Origin: Streptomyces odonnellii
GTDB lineage: Bacteria; Actinomycetota; Actinomycetes; Streptomycetales; Streptomycetaceae
Direction of reading: 5' to 3'
NCBI RefSeq assembly: GCF_000981895.1
Contig: NZ_LATD01000363.1
Location: forward strand, 1-32,240
DNA length: 32,240 bases
A program made the translations under genes and the position numbers. Position 1 is the stretch's first letter, and every line of letters starts with the position of its first letter. Of the stretch, positions 14,134 through 22,875 are shown piece after piece. Below the pieces are notes generated by a model. It was not told the origin of the DNA. It saw only the letters and a program-made list of their open reading frames with translations, and searched no databases.

Positions 14134-15327
14134 TCAGGCGAGGTCGCGCTTGGAGGCGATCTTCGAGGAGAGGCCGAAGATCTCGATGAAGCCCTGGGCC
14201 TTGGACTGGTCGAAGGTGTCGCCCGAGTCGTAGGTGGCGAGGTTGAAGTCGTAGAGCGACTCCTCCGACCGGCGTCCGGTGACGACGGCACGGCCGCCGT
14301 GCAGGGTCATCCGGATGTCACCGGTGACATGCTCGTTCGCCTCGTTGATGAAGCCGTCGAGGGCGCGCTTGAGCGGCGAGAACCACAGGCCGTCGTAGAC
14401 CAGCTCGCCCCAGCGCTGCTCGACCTGCCGCTTGTAGCGGGCCAGCTCACGCTCGACGGTGACGTTCTCCAGCTCCTGGTGGGCGGTGATCAGCGCGATC
14501 GCGCCGGGAGCCTCGTACACCTCACGGGACTTGATGCCCACGAGCCGGTCCTCGACGATGTCGATCCGGCCGATGCCCTGGGCTCCGGCCCGCTCGTTGA
14601 GCTGCTGGATCGCCTGGAGGACGGTGACGGGCTTGCCGTCGATGGCGACCGGGACGCCCTGGGCGAAGGAGATGGTGACCTCGTCGGCCTCGCGGGGGAC
14701 GGCCGGGTTCTGGGTGTACTCGTAGATGTCCTCGATCGGCGCGTTCCAGATGTCCTCCAGGAAGCCCGTCTCGACGGCCCGCCCGAAGACGTTCTGGTCG
14801 ATGGAGTACGGCGACTTCTTGGTGGTCGCGATCGGGAGGTCCTTCTCCTCGCAGAAGGCGATCGCCTTGTCCCGGGTCATCGCGTAGTCACGGACCGGGG
14901 CGATGCACTTGAGATCGGGGCCGAGCGCGGAGATACCGGCCTCGAACCGCACCTGGTCGTTGCCCTTGCCGGTGCAGCCGTGGGCGACGGTGCCGGCGCC
15001 GTGCTTCTTGGCCGCGGCGACGAGGTGCTTGACGATCGTCGGCCGGGAGAGGGCGGAGACCAGCGGGTAGCGGTCCATGTAGAGGGCGTTGGCCTTGACC
15101 GCCGGGAGGCAGTACTCCTCGGCGAACTCGTCCTTGGCGTCCGCGACCTCGGCCTCGACGGCACCGCAGGCGAGCGCGCGCTTGCGGATCACGTCCAGGT
15201 CCTCGCCGCCCTGGCCGACGTCCACGGCGACGGCGATGACCTCGGCGCCCGTCTCCTCGGCGATCCATCCGATGGCGACGGAGGTGTCCAGGCCGCCCGA
15301 GTAGGCGAGTACGACGCGCTCGGTCAC
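14134..15327 (-). CDS. argG: Argininosuccinate synthase
   Basis: This 397-residue enzyme joins citrulline and aspartate using ATP. The N-terminal ATP-pyrophosphatase P-loop AYSGGLDTS (residues 8-16) is followed by VDVGQGGEDLD, GCTGKGNDQVRFE and DQNVFGRAVE, all typical of ArgG. Full length. I chose GTG 15327 (VTERVVLAY) because AAGGAG lies 6 bases upstream; the upstream ATG at 15348 falls within the operator region with no site. The promoter, with TTGACA and CATAGT, is overlapped by a TGCAT inverted repeat that fits ArgR control. In S. coelicolor, as I recall, argG is located elsewhere; here it adjoins argH. Confidence 0.97.
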   Translation of the reverse strand: MTERVVLAYSGGLDTSVAIGWIAEETGAEVIAVAVDVGQGGEDLDVIRKRALACGAVEAEVADAKDEFAEEYCLPAVKANALYMDRYPLVSALSRPTIVKHLVAAAKKHGAGTVAHGCTGKGNDQVRFEAGISALGPDLKCIAPVRDYAMTRDKAIAFCEEKDLPIATTKKSPYSIDQNVFGRAVETGFLEDIWNAPIEDIYEYTQNPAVPREADEVTISFAQGVPVAIDGKPVTVLQAIQQLNERAGAQGIGRIDIVEDRLVGIKSREVYEAPGAIALITAHQELENVTVERELARYKRQVEQRWGELVYDGLWFSPLKRALDGFINEANEHVTGDIRMTLHGGRAVVTGRRSEESLYDFNLATYDSGDTFDQSKAQGFIEIFGLSSKIASKRDLA

Positions 15328-15339
15328 GGGTATCTCCTT

Positions 15340-15393
15340 ACGGTGCATTCACTGATGGGTATAACTATGCGATGCACCGTATGGTTTTGTCAA
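15340..15393 (-). promoter_or_regulatory. argG promoter with overlapping ArgR-box candidate
   Basis: On the minus strand -35 TTGACA (15388-15393) and -10 CATAGT (15364-15369) are 18 bases apart. ACGGTGCAT (15372-15380) and ATGCACCGT (15340-15348) form a perfect 9-bp inverted repeat bracketing the -10 and start site. The TGCAT/ATGCA halves match the Streptomyces ARG-box core. ArgR binding here is inference. Confidence 0.65.
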
Positions 15394-15433
15394 CGCGGTC
15401 CCCCCGGGCCCCGGTGGTGCGCTCCCGGCGGCC

Positions 15434-15835
15434 TCAGCGGTGCCCCTCCCCGCGCACCTCCGCCGCCAGCAGCGGTGCGTGCGAGTAGCGCAGGTCCTTG
15501 GTGGCCGTGAGCAGGGTTACGGTGTGCCCGGCGGCCAGCTCGCGCAGCCGGGCGAGCGCCTCCGTGTGGTCCGGTGCCGCCAGCTCCTGCCCGTACCGTC
15601 CGGCGAACTCCTCGAACCGGCCGGGGTCGTGCCCGTACCACGCGCGCAGCTCCCCCGAGGGCGCGGCGTCCTTGAGCCACTCGTCGACCGCGGCGGCCTC
15701 CTTCGCCAGCCCGCGCGGCCAGAGCCGGTCGACCAGGACCCGGGTGCCGTCCTCCGGCTCCGGCGCCTCGTACACACGGCGCACCCGTACCTCGTGCCAC
15801 TGTCTTCTCGCCGTCTTCTTCGTTGTCCTCGTCAT
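15434..15835 (-). CDS. DUF488 family protein
   Basis: This protein of about 133 residues shows the DUF488 pattern: RVLVDRLWPRGLAKEAAAVDEWLKDAAPSGELRAWYGHDPGRFEEFAGRY, followed by VTLLTATKDLRYSHAPLLA near the end. The family is widespread, compact and uncharacterised; it has no confirmed activity. ATG 15835 is preceded closely by GGAG (2-base gap), so GTG 15868 (11 residues longer) remains possible. It is divergent from the flavin-oxidase-like gene, 83 bp apart. Confidence 0.85.
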   Translation of the reverse strand: MTRTTKKTARRQWHEVRVRRVYEAPEPEDGTRVLVDRLWPRGLAKEAAAVDEWLKDAAPSGELRAWYGHDPGRFEEFAGRYGQELAAPDHTEALARLRELAAGHTVTLLTATKDLRYSHAPLLAAEVRGEGHR

Positions 15836-15904
15836 GGCTCCATCGTCGGACCGACGCGGCCGTCCCACGACCCGAAACCCCTTCGCCGGCCGCGGCCGGG
15901 CGCG

Positions 15905-15910
15905 GATAAT
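15905..15910 (+). promoter_or_regulatory. -10 box giving a leaderless transcript
   Basis: GATAAT ends 8 bases before ATG 15919, so transcription would start at or next to the start codon. No strong Shine-Dalgarno exists for this gene. Confidence 0.45.
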
Positions 15911-15918
15911 GCGGAATC

Positions 15919-16500
<582 letters not shown>

Positions 16501-16581
16501 GTACGGTACGACGCGTGGCAGGCGGCCGGACGGAGTAAGCCCGGGAGGCCGCGCCCGGCCGCCCGGCATACGGTCCGGAGC

Positions 16582-17295
16582 ATGCGCCCCGTTCTGCTGT
16601 TCGCCGCCGCCCTGCTCACCGCCGTCACCGCCGCACCCGCCGCCCCGGCCTCCGCCGCCGGCGTCCCGCTCCCCGAACGGATGGCGGACACCGGCGGCGG
16701 CAGCCAGCTCATCACCGCCCAGGCCCCCCGTACCGGAGCGACCAGGGGCCGGGTGACCTGGTGGGACCGGCGCGGCGGACGGTGGGTGAAGGCCGGATCC
16801 GCCGCCGCGCGCTTCGGCTCGGGCGGACTGGTCGACGGCGGCAGACGCACACAGGGCACCTCGACCACTCCGACGGGGGTGTACGACCTGCCGTACGCGT
16901 TCGGGACCGCTCCGGCGCCCGCGGGGACGAGGACCGGCTACCGCAGGATCACGCCTGCCTCCTGGTGGTGCCAGGACACGGCCTCGCGCTCGTACAACCG
17001 CTGGGTGGAGGGACTGCCCAGGGACTGCCGTGCGGGCAGTTCCGAGCGGCTGGCCGACTACCGGACGCAGTACGGCCATGGCCTGGTCATCGGCTACAAC
17101 TACGACCGGCCGGTGCGCGGCCGCGGCGCCGGGATCTTCCTCCACGTCAACGGGAAGGGCGCGACGGAGGGTTGTGTGTCCGTGCCGCGCCGGGCGATGG
17201 GCCGCATCCTGGCCTGGGCGGATCCGCGCCGGGCACCGCACATCGCGATCGGCACGCCGTCGGGACGGACGGCCATCACCGCCGTGACCGGCTGA
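16582..17295 (+). CDS. Secreted L,D-transpeptidase (YkuD-like) family protein
   Basis: This 237-residue protein has a signal peptide (about residues 1-26, ending PASAA). The region GTSTTPTGVYDLPYAFG near 91 is the typical start of the catalytic fold. HVNGKGATEGCVSVP carries His188 and Cys198, the active-site pair of L,D-transpeptidases, although the usual SxGC is TEGC here. Such proteins crosslink peptidoglycan stem peptides, but in Streptomyces many related copies are untested. Two extra cysteines (Cys130, Cys149) lie in a loop and could form a disulfide. GGAG lies only one base from the ATG. Confidence 0.8.
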   Translation: MRPVLLFAAALLTAVTAAPAAPASAAGVPLPERMADTGGGSQLITAQAPRTGATRGRVTWWDRRGGRWVKAGSAAARFGSGGLVDGGRRTQGTSTTPTGVYDLPYAFGTAPAPAGTRTGYRRITPASWWCQDTASRSYNRWVEGLPRDCRAGSSERLADYRTQYGHGLVIGYNYDRPVRGRGAGIFLHVNGKGATEGCVSVPRRAMGRILAWADPRRAPHIAIGTPSGRTAITAVTG

Positions 17296-17484
17296 GCCAC
17301 TGAACTGCCGAGGCCCGGAACCGCCTTGGTCCTGACACGCCTTGGAGCGTCTGCCAATCCGGTCGGCCGGGCCGATCCGGAAGAGGCCTCGGGCCGAACT
17401 CGTCGTTTCCTCATGCCACTTCGTTGAACCTGCCGTCGCTCATTTCCGTATCGGCGGTCACGGAGGAATGTGAGGAGCACTCCT

Positions 17485-18858
17485 GTGACGATGTTGCACA
17501 ACGGGCGGGCCGCCAGACGGCAGACCATGCGTGCGATACGCCCGCGCCGGTCGGGCGCGCTGCCGCTGCTGGTGCTGTGGTGGGCGGGCACGGCGGCCGT
17601 GGCGGCGCTGTGGTGGCAGAACACCCCGGTCGTCCATGTCGACCTGACCGAGTGGCTGCTCGGCGCGGGCCGGCTCACCGGGCTGCTGGGCGGCTACACG
17701 ATCGCGGTCGTCGTGCTGCTGATGGCACGGGTCCCCGCGCTGGAGCGGCGGGCGGGGTCCGACCGGGTGACGCGCTGGCACGCGACGGGCGGGCGGTACG
17801 GGGTCGGCCTGGTGATCGCCCATGTCCCGCTGACCGTCGCGGGATACGCGGCCAGGGCGGACTCAGGACTGACTGCGCAGGCCGTCACGATGGTGACCAC
17901 CTTTCCCCGGATGATGGAGGCGACCGCCGGGACCGTACTGCTCCTGGTGATCGGCTCTGTCTCGGCGGGCGCGGTGCGGCGCCGGATGCGGTACGAGACC
18001 TGGTACTACCTCCATCTGCTGACCTATGCCGCGGTCTATCTGAGCTTCTGGCACCAACTCGCCACCGGTGCCGAGTTCGTGGGCAATGCGACGGCGCGTA
18101 CCGCGTGGTACGTGCTGTACGGCACGGCCGGCGCCCTGCTCCTCTGGTACCGGGTCCTGGCTCCGGTCCGGCTCAACCGGCGCCACCGGATGCGCGTCGA
18201 GCGGGTGGTGCCCGAGGCGCCCGGGGTGGTCTCCGTACTGATCACCGGGCAGCGGCTGCACCGGCTCGGCGCGCAGCCCGGCCAGTTCTTCCGCTGGCGG
18301 TTCCTGACCGACGGGCTGCGCTGGAGCTCCAATCCGTACTCCCTGTCGGCCCCGCCGCGGCCGGATCTGCTGCGGATCACCGTGAAGGCGAACGGTGAGC
18401 ACAGCGAGGCCCTGGCCGGTCTCGAACCGGGCACCCGGGTCTGGGCCGAGGGCCCGTACGGGGCGATGACGGCGGCGCGGCGCAGCAGGGAGAAGGTGCT
18501 GATGATCGCGGGCGGCGCGGGGATCACTCCGATGCGGGCGCTGTTCGAGACGCTGCCCGGCGGGCCCGGCGATCTGACCCTGCTCTACCGGGCGAGCAAG
18601 ACCGAGGATCTGGCGCTCTGGAAGGAACTGCGCGCGATCGCGTCGGCGCGGGGGGCGAGACTGCTGTACGCGGTCAACGGTCCTGACGGGGTACGGCCGG
18701 AGATCACCCCGCAGCGGCTGCGGGAGCTGCTGCCGGACATCGACGAGCACGATGTCTTTCTGTGCGGGCCCGCAGGACTGGCGCAGCAGTCGTACGAAGC
18801 ACTGCGCGAGGCGGGCGTGCCGACCCGTCGTATCCATCACGAGTCGTTCGAAATGTGA
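17485..18858 (+). CDS. Ferric reductase-like transmembrane flavocytochrome
   Basis: This 457-residue protein has about six membrane segments in residues 20-225. His pairs sit in RWHATGGRYGVGLVIAHVP and YYLHLLTYAAVYLSFWHQLA, as in haem-binding ferric reductase/NADPH-oxidase domains. A cytoplasmic ferredoxin-NADP reductase part follows: RWSSNPYSLSAPP binds FAD, MIAGGAGITPMRALFE binds NAD(P)H and VFLCGPAGL closes the domain. It would move electrons from NAD(P)H across the membrane. I chose GTG 17485, which has GAGGAG 7 bases upstream. It is followed by an FMN-binding protein (8 bp) and an ApbE flavin transferase, so an electron-transfer module is inferred. Confidence 0.88.
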   Translation: MTMLHNGRAARRQTMRAIRPRRSGALPLLVLWWAGTAAVAALWWQNTPVVHVDLTEWLLGAGRLTGLLGGYTIAVVVLLMARVPALERRAGSDRVTRWHATGGRYGVGLVIAHVPLTVAGYAARADSGLTAQAVTMVTTFPRMMEATAGTVLLLVIGSVSAGAVRRRMRYETWYYLHLLTYAAVYLSFWHQLATGAEFVGNATARTAWYVLYGTAGALLLWYRVLAPVRLNRRHRMRVERVVPEAPGVVSVLITGQRLHRLGAQPGQFFRWRFLTDGLRWSSNPYSLSAPPRPDLLRITVKANGEHSEALAGLEPGTRVWAEGPYGAMTAARRSREKVLMIAGGAGITPMRALFETLPGGPGDLTLLYRASKTEDLALWKELRAIASARGARLLYAVNGPDGVRPEITPQRLRELLPDIDEHDVFLCGPAGLAQQSYEALREAGVPTRRIHHESFEM

Positions 18859-18866
18859 GGCAGCCG

Positions 18867-19397
18867 ATGAAGAGAAGACATCCGTTCCGGCGGATCATGG
18901 TCGGGGTCGCGGCGACGGCGACGGGGGTGGTGCTCCTGCTCGCGCTGAAGCAGCCGGGCGGCTCGTCGGTGGCGGGGGCGACGGCCCGGGGAGATGCGGG
19001 AGTGCTTCCCGCCGCGTCCGCCCCGGCAGCGTCCGCCCAGGCCTCGGCTCCGGCTTCGGCTCCGGGTCGTGCCTCCGGCTCCGATGCGGCGGGGACCGCA
19101 GCCGGCAGCGGGGGCGCGGGCGCGCGGACCGTGGTCGGCGATGCCGTGGACACCCAGTACGGCCCGGTGCAGGTACGGATCACCGTCAGCGGCGGCCGGA
19201 TCACCGCGGCCGAAGCGGTCAAGGCCCCGGACAGCGACGCCCAGAGCCAGTCGGTCACCGCGAACGCGGTCCCCCGGTTGAACCAGTCCGCCGTCGCCGC
19301 GCAGAACGCGCGGATCGACACCGTCTCCGGAGCCAGCTACACCAGCGAGGGCTACCGGAACTCCCTCCAGAGCGCCCTCGACAAGGCCGGGGTCTGA
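18867..19397 (+). CDS. Membrane-anchored FMN-binding domain protein
   Basis: This 176-residue protein has one N-terminal membrane segment (about residues 9-27), an Ala/Ser/Gly-rich linker (30-88), and an FMN-binding domain (89-176). The flavinylation motif is DTVSGASYTS, with Ser157 where most family members have Thr. The domain receives covalently bound FMN from ApbE and relays electrons outside the cell. Its stop overlaps the apbE ATG by one base (TGATG), so the substrate and its modifying enzyme are translationally coupled. It is likely the electron acceptor of the preceding ferric-reductase-like protein. Confidence 0.88.
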   Translation: MKRRHPFRRIMVGVAATATGVVLLLALKQPGGSSVAGATARGDAGVLPAASAPAASAQASAPASAPGRASGSDAAGTAAGSGGAGARTVVGDAVDTQYGPVQVRITVSGGRITAAEAVKAPDSDAQSQSVTANAVPRLNQSAVAAQNARIDTVSGASYTSEGYRNSLQSALDKAGV

Positions 19398-20173
19398 TGC
19401 CGGACATGGACGGGCGGCTGCACCACACCGAGGAGTCGATGGGGACGGTCTTCTCGTTCGACATCCGAGGGGTACGGAACGAGCCCGCGGTCCGGGCCGC
19501 TCTGCGGGCGGCCGTGTCCTGGCTGCACCGGGTCGACGAGGTCTTCTCGACGTTCCGCCCCGAGAGCGAGATCGCACGGCTGGGCCGGGGCGAACTGGCC
19601 CTGGCCGACTGCGCGCCCAAGGTCCGCGAGGTGCTGGAGCTGTGCGCGGAGGCGGAGCGGGAGAGCGGGGGCTGGTTCACCGTACGGTACGCGGGCGGTC
19701 TCGACCCGACGGGCCTGGTGAAGGGCTGGGCGGTGGAGCAGGCGGTACGGATGCTCGCCGAGTCCGGTGCCGGTGCCGTCTGTCTGAACGGCGGCGGGGA
19801 TGTCCAACTGCTGGGCGGGCCCTGGCGGGTGGGCATCGCGGACCCGCTGCGCCCGGGCGAGCTGGCCACGGTGGTCGAGGCCGAGGGCCCGCTGGGCGTG
19901 GCCACCTCGGGCCCGGCCGAACGCGGCTGCCACATCCTGGACCCCCGTACGGGCGAACCTCCGGCCGATGCCCTCGCCTCGCTCACCGTGGTCACCCCCC
20001 AGGGTCTGACCTGGGCCGACGGCCGGGCGACAGCCGCGTACGCCATGGGCGCCGCCCGGGCCCGCGCCTGGCTGGAGGCCCTGCCCGGCACCGAGGCCTT
20101 CGCGGTCACCGCCGCCGGCGAGCGGTGGATGACATCCGGTTTCCACCGCCACACGGCAGAGGTGACCGCCTGA
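19397..20173 (+). CDS. apbE: FAD:protein FMN transferase (ApbE family)
   Basis: This 258-residue protein matches ApbE/Ftp. Landmarks are the N-terminal SMGTVFSFDI, RVDEVFSTFRPESEIARLG near 48-66, GGLDPTGLVKGWAVEQAV near 96-113, AVCLNGGGDVQLLGG near 125-140, ATSGPAERGCHILDPRTGEP near 170-190 and ADGRATAAYAMG near 215. It transfers FMN from FAD onto Ser/Thr of the motif in its partner, and Mg2+ is the usual cofactor. No lipoprotein signal is visible, so it appears to act in the cytoplasm or depend on another export route, which is worth noting because the FMN domain of its partner is predicted to be outside. Confidence 0.92.
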   Translation: MPDMDGRLHHTEESMGTVFSFDIRGVRNEPAVRAALRAAVSWLHRVDEVFSTFRPESEIARLGRGELALADCAPKVREVLELCAEAERESGGWFTVRYAGGLDPTGLVKGWAVEQAVRMLAESGAGAVCLNGGGDVQLLGGPWRVGIADPLRPGELATVVEAEGPLGVATSGPAERGCHILDPRTGEPPADALASLTVVTPQGLTWADGRATAAYAMGAARARAWLEALPGTEAFAVTAAGERWMTSGFHRHTAEVTA

Positions 20174-20179
20174 GGCCGG

Positions 20180-20194
20180 GCCCGCGCCGCGGGC
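20180..20194. terminator. Short hairpin between convergent apbE and argR
   Basis: GCCCG/CGGGC with a 5-base loop, in the 29-bp gap between two convergent stops. It is small and lacks a T tract, so it may be a bidirectional stop or chance. Confidence 0.3.
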
Positions 20195-20202
20195 AGCCGC
20201 GT

Positions 20203-20739
20203 TCAGTTGTTCTTCTGGGCCAGTTTCAGCAGATGGTCCGCGAGGGCCTGGCCGCCCGCCGGATCACGGCTGATCAGCATCAGGGTGTCGTCGCCCGCGA
20301 TGGTGCCGAGGATGTCGCTCAGCTCCGCCTGGTCGATGGCCGAGGCCAGGAACTGGGCCGCGCCGGGCGGGGTGCGCAGGACGACCAGATTGGCCGAGGC
20401 CTCGGCGGAGATGAGGAGTTCACCGGCGAGGCGGCGCATCCGTTCCTCCTTCGCCGACTCGCCGAGCGGGGCGTGCGGGGTGCGGAAGCCGCCCTCGCTG
20501 GGGACCGCGTAGATCAGTTCACCGCCGGTGTTGCGGATCTTCACCGCGCCCAGTTCGTCCAGGTCCCGGGAGAGCGTCGCCTGGGTGACGCTCAGTCCGT
20601 CGTCCCCGAGCAGTTTCGCCAACTGGCTCTGGGAACGCACCGGTTGCCGGTTCAGGATGTCGACGATCCTGCGGTGGCGGGCGGTTCTGGTCTGCGGCAC
20701 GGCCTGCCCGCCGTGCTCGGTCCCCTGGTCCTCGGTCAT
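20203..20739 (-). CDS. argR: Arginine repressor
   Basis: This 178-residue protein has a winged helix-turn-helix in the N-terminal half (ARHRRIVDILNRQPVRSQSQLAKLL and SVTQATLSRDLDELGAVKIRN). The C-terminal oligomerisation and arginine-binding domain is AQFLASAIDQAELSDILGTIAGDDTLMLI, with GTIAGDDT binding the effector. The insertion before the C-terminal domain (GGFRTPHAPLGESAKEERM) is typical of actinobacterial ArgR. It is the last gene of argCJBDR, 7 bases after argD, so it is self-limited through the argC promoter. It ends in QKNN. Confidence 0.97.
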   Translation of the reverse strand: MTEDQGTEHGGQAVPQTRTARHRRIVDILNRQPVRSQSQLAKLLGDDGLSVTQATLSRDLDELGAVKIRNTGGELIYAVPSEGGFRTPHAPLGESAKEERMRRLAGELLISAEASANLVVLRTPPGAAQFLASAIDQAELSDILGTIAGDDTLMLISRDPAGGQALADHLLKLAQKNN

Positions 20740-20746
20740 CGTCGTC

Positions 20747-21946
20747 TCATTCCCCGGATCGTCCTTCCCCGTACACGCTGTCGAGGATGCCGGGGAGCGC
20801 CCGGAGCAGCGTGTCGGCCTCGGCGTCGCCGATGATCAGCGGGGGCATCAGCCGTACGACGTCGGGGGCGGGCACGTTCACCAGGAGTCCGGCACCCTGA
20901 GCCGCCTGTTGCGCCTGGAGCGCGAGCGGTTCGGTGAGCACGATACCCAGGAGCAGTCCGGAGCCACGGACATGGGAGACCAGCGGGTGGCCGAGCGCCT
21001 CGATACCGTCACGCAGCTTCTCCCCCAGCCGCTTCACCTGGTCGAGCAGGCCGTCCGCGGCGAGGGTGTCCAGTACGGCGAGCCCCGCGGCGCAGGCGAC
21101 CGGGTTGCCGCCGAAGGTCGTACCGTGCTGGCCCGGCTTGAGCAGCTCGGCGGCCGGTCCGAAGGCGACCGTCGCGCCGAGCGGCAGACCGCCGCCGAGA
21201 CCCTTGGCGAGGGTGACCACATCGGGCTCGACACCCTGGTGGGCCTGGTACTCGAACCAGTGCCCCGTCCGGCCGATGCCCGTCTGCACCTCGTCCAGGA
21301 CGAGCAGGGTGCCGGTGGCCCGGGTGATCTCGCGGGCCGCCTCCAGATAGCCCCTGGGCGGGACGACCACCCCGGCCTCGCCCTGGATCGGTTCGATGAT
21401 CACCAGCGCCGTCTCCTCGGTGACCGCGGCCCGCAGCGCCTCGGCGTCCCCGTACGGCACATGCGTGACCTCGCCGGGCAGCGGCAGGAACGGCTGCTGC
21501 TTCGGGGGCTGGCCGGTGAGGGCGAGCGCGCCCATGGTGCGGCCGTGGAAGCCGCCCTGGGTGGCGACCATGTGCTGACGGCCCGTCAGGCGGCCGATCT
21601 TGAAGGCGGCTTCGTTCGCCTCGGCGCCGGAGTTGCAGAAGAACACCCTGCCCGGGCGCCCGAAGAGCTGGATCAGCCGCTCGGCGAGGGCGACGGGCGG
21701 CTCGGCGATGAAGAGATTGGAGACATGGCCGAGGGAGGCGATCTGGCGGGAGACCGCCTCGACGACCGCGGGGTGTGCGTGGCCGAGGGCATTGACCGCG
21801 AGGCCGCCGACGAAGTCGGTGTATTCGGTGCCGTCGGCGTCCATGACACGGGCGCCCTCACCGCGTACGAGGGACAGCCCGGGCGTGCCGTAGTTGTCGG
21901 CCATGACGCCCCGCCAGCGCTGTGCCAGCTCCTCGTTGCCGGTCAT
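20747..21946 (-). CDS. argD: Acetylornithine aminotransferase
   Basis: This 399-residue PLP enzyme converts N-acetylglutamate semialdehyde to N-acetylornithine. It contains FFCNSGAEANEAAFKIGR near 103, LVLDEVQTGIGRTG near 215 and LAKGLGGGLP with the PLP lysine at 248. Full length. Its ATG overlaps the argB stop by four bases. The downstream argR starts after 7 bases. Confidence 0.97.
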   Translation of the reverse strand: MTGNEELAQRWRGVMADNYGTPGLSLVRGEGARVMDADGTEYTDFVGGLAVNALGHAHPAVVEAVSRQIASLGHVSNLFIAEPPVALAERLIQLFGRPGRVFFCNSGAEANEAAFKIGRLTGRQHMVATQGGFHGRTMGALALTGQPPKQQPFLPLPGEVTHVPYGDAEALRAAVTEETALVIIEPIQGEAGVVVPPRGYLEAAREITRATGTLLVLDEVQTGIGRTGHWFEYQAHQGVEPDVVTLAKGLGGGLPLGATVAFGPAAELLKPGQHGTTFGGNPVACAAGLAVLDTLAADGLLDQVKRLGEKLRDGIEALGHPLVSHVRGSGLLLGIVLTEPLALQAQQAAQGAGLLVNVPAPDVVRLMPPLIIGDAEADTLLRALPGILDSVYGEGRSGE

Positions 21947-22875
21947 TTCGCTTCCCCTTCAGATGCGTTGAGTCCGCCGGGCCCGACGGCCGCGTCGGGT
22001 ACGACCATGGTTCCGATGCCCGAGTCGGTGAAGATCTCCAGCAGGATCGCGTGCGGCACCCGCCCGTCCAGCACCCGTGCCGTCCTGACTCCGTTGCGTA
22101 CGGCGTGCAGGCAGCCCTCCATCTTGGGCACCATGCCGCTGGACAGCTCGGGCAGCAGCTTCTCCAGCTCGGTGGCGGTGAGCCGGCTGATCACGTCGTC
22201 GCTGTTCGGCCAGTCCTCGTACAGCCCCTCGACATCGGTGAGGACCATCAGCGTCTCGGCGCCCAGCGCGGCGGCGAGCGCGGCGGCGGCGGTGTCGGCG
22301 TTGACGTTGTAGACATGCCCGTCGTCGGCACTGCGCGCGATGGAGGAGATCACCGGGATCCGGCCGTCGCCGAGCAGTGCCTCTATGGCGCCCGTGTCGA
22401 TCGAGGTGATCTCGCCGACCCGCCCGATGTCGACCGGTTCGCCGTCGATGAGCGGCCGGTGCCGGGTGGCGGAGATCGTACGGGCGTCCTCGCCGGTCAT
22501 GCCGACGGCGAGCGGACCGTGCTGGTTGAGCAGCCCGACCAGCTCGCGCTGGACCTGTCCGGCCAGCACCATCCGTACGACGTCCATCGCCTCCGGAGTG
22601 GTGACCCGCAGGCCCGCCTTGAACTCGCTGACCAGGCCGTGCCGGTCGAGCTGCGCGTTGATCTGCGGGCCGCCGCCGTGCACGACGACGGGCTTGAGGC
22701 CGGCCTGCCGCAGAAACACGACGTCCTGGGCGAAGGCGGCCTTGAGGTCCTCGTCGACCATGGCGTTGCCGCCGAACTTGATGACGACGGTCCTGCCGTT
22801 GTGCCGGGTCAGCCAGGGCAGCGCCTCGATGAGGATCTGCGCCTTGGGCAGCGCGGTGTGCTTGCGCGCGGTCAT
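21943..22875 (-). CDS. argB: N-acetylglutamate kinase
   Basis: This 310-residue amino acid kinase phosphorylates N-acetylglutamate. The ATP-binding start VIKFGGNAMVD lies near residue 32, VVVHGGGPQIN near 63 and ISSIARSADDGHVYNVNADTAAAALA (about 218-243). Length suits the arginine-inhibited hexameric type, which has an extra N-terminal helix; the first 25 residues provide it. It overlaps the argJ stop by four bases and argD by four. Confidence 0.97.
   Translation of the reverse strand: MTARKHTALPKAQILIEALPWLTRHNGRTVVIKFGGNAMVDEDLKAAFAQDVVFLRQAGLKPVVVHGGGPQINAQLDRHGLVSEFKAGLRVTTPEAMDVVRMVLAGQVQRELVGLLNQHGPLAVGMTGEDARTISATRHRPLIDGEPVDIGRVGEITSIDTGAIEALLGDGRIPVISSIARSADDGHVYNVNADTAAAALAAALGAETLMVLTDVEGLYEDWPNSDDVISRLTATELEKLLPELSSGMVPKMEGCLHAVRNGVRTARVLDGRVPHAILLEIFTDSGIGTMVVPDAAVGPGGLNASEGEAK

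Noticed and set aside
17296..17469. Distant CCGAGGCC/GGCCTCGG inverted repeat between the L,D-transpeptidase-like and ferric-reductase-like genes
   Set aside because: Arms of 8 bp about 75 bp apart are expected by chance in such GC-rich DNA; no other structure or gene seen there.
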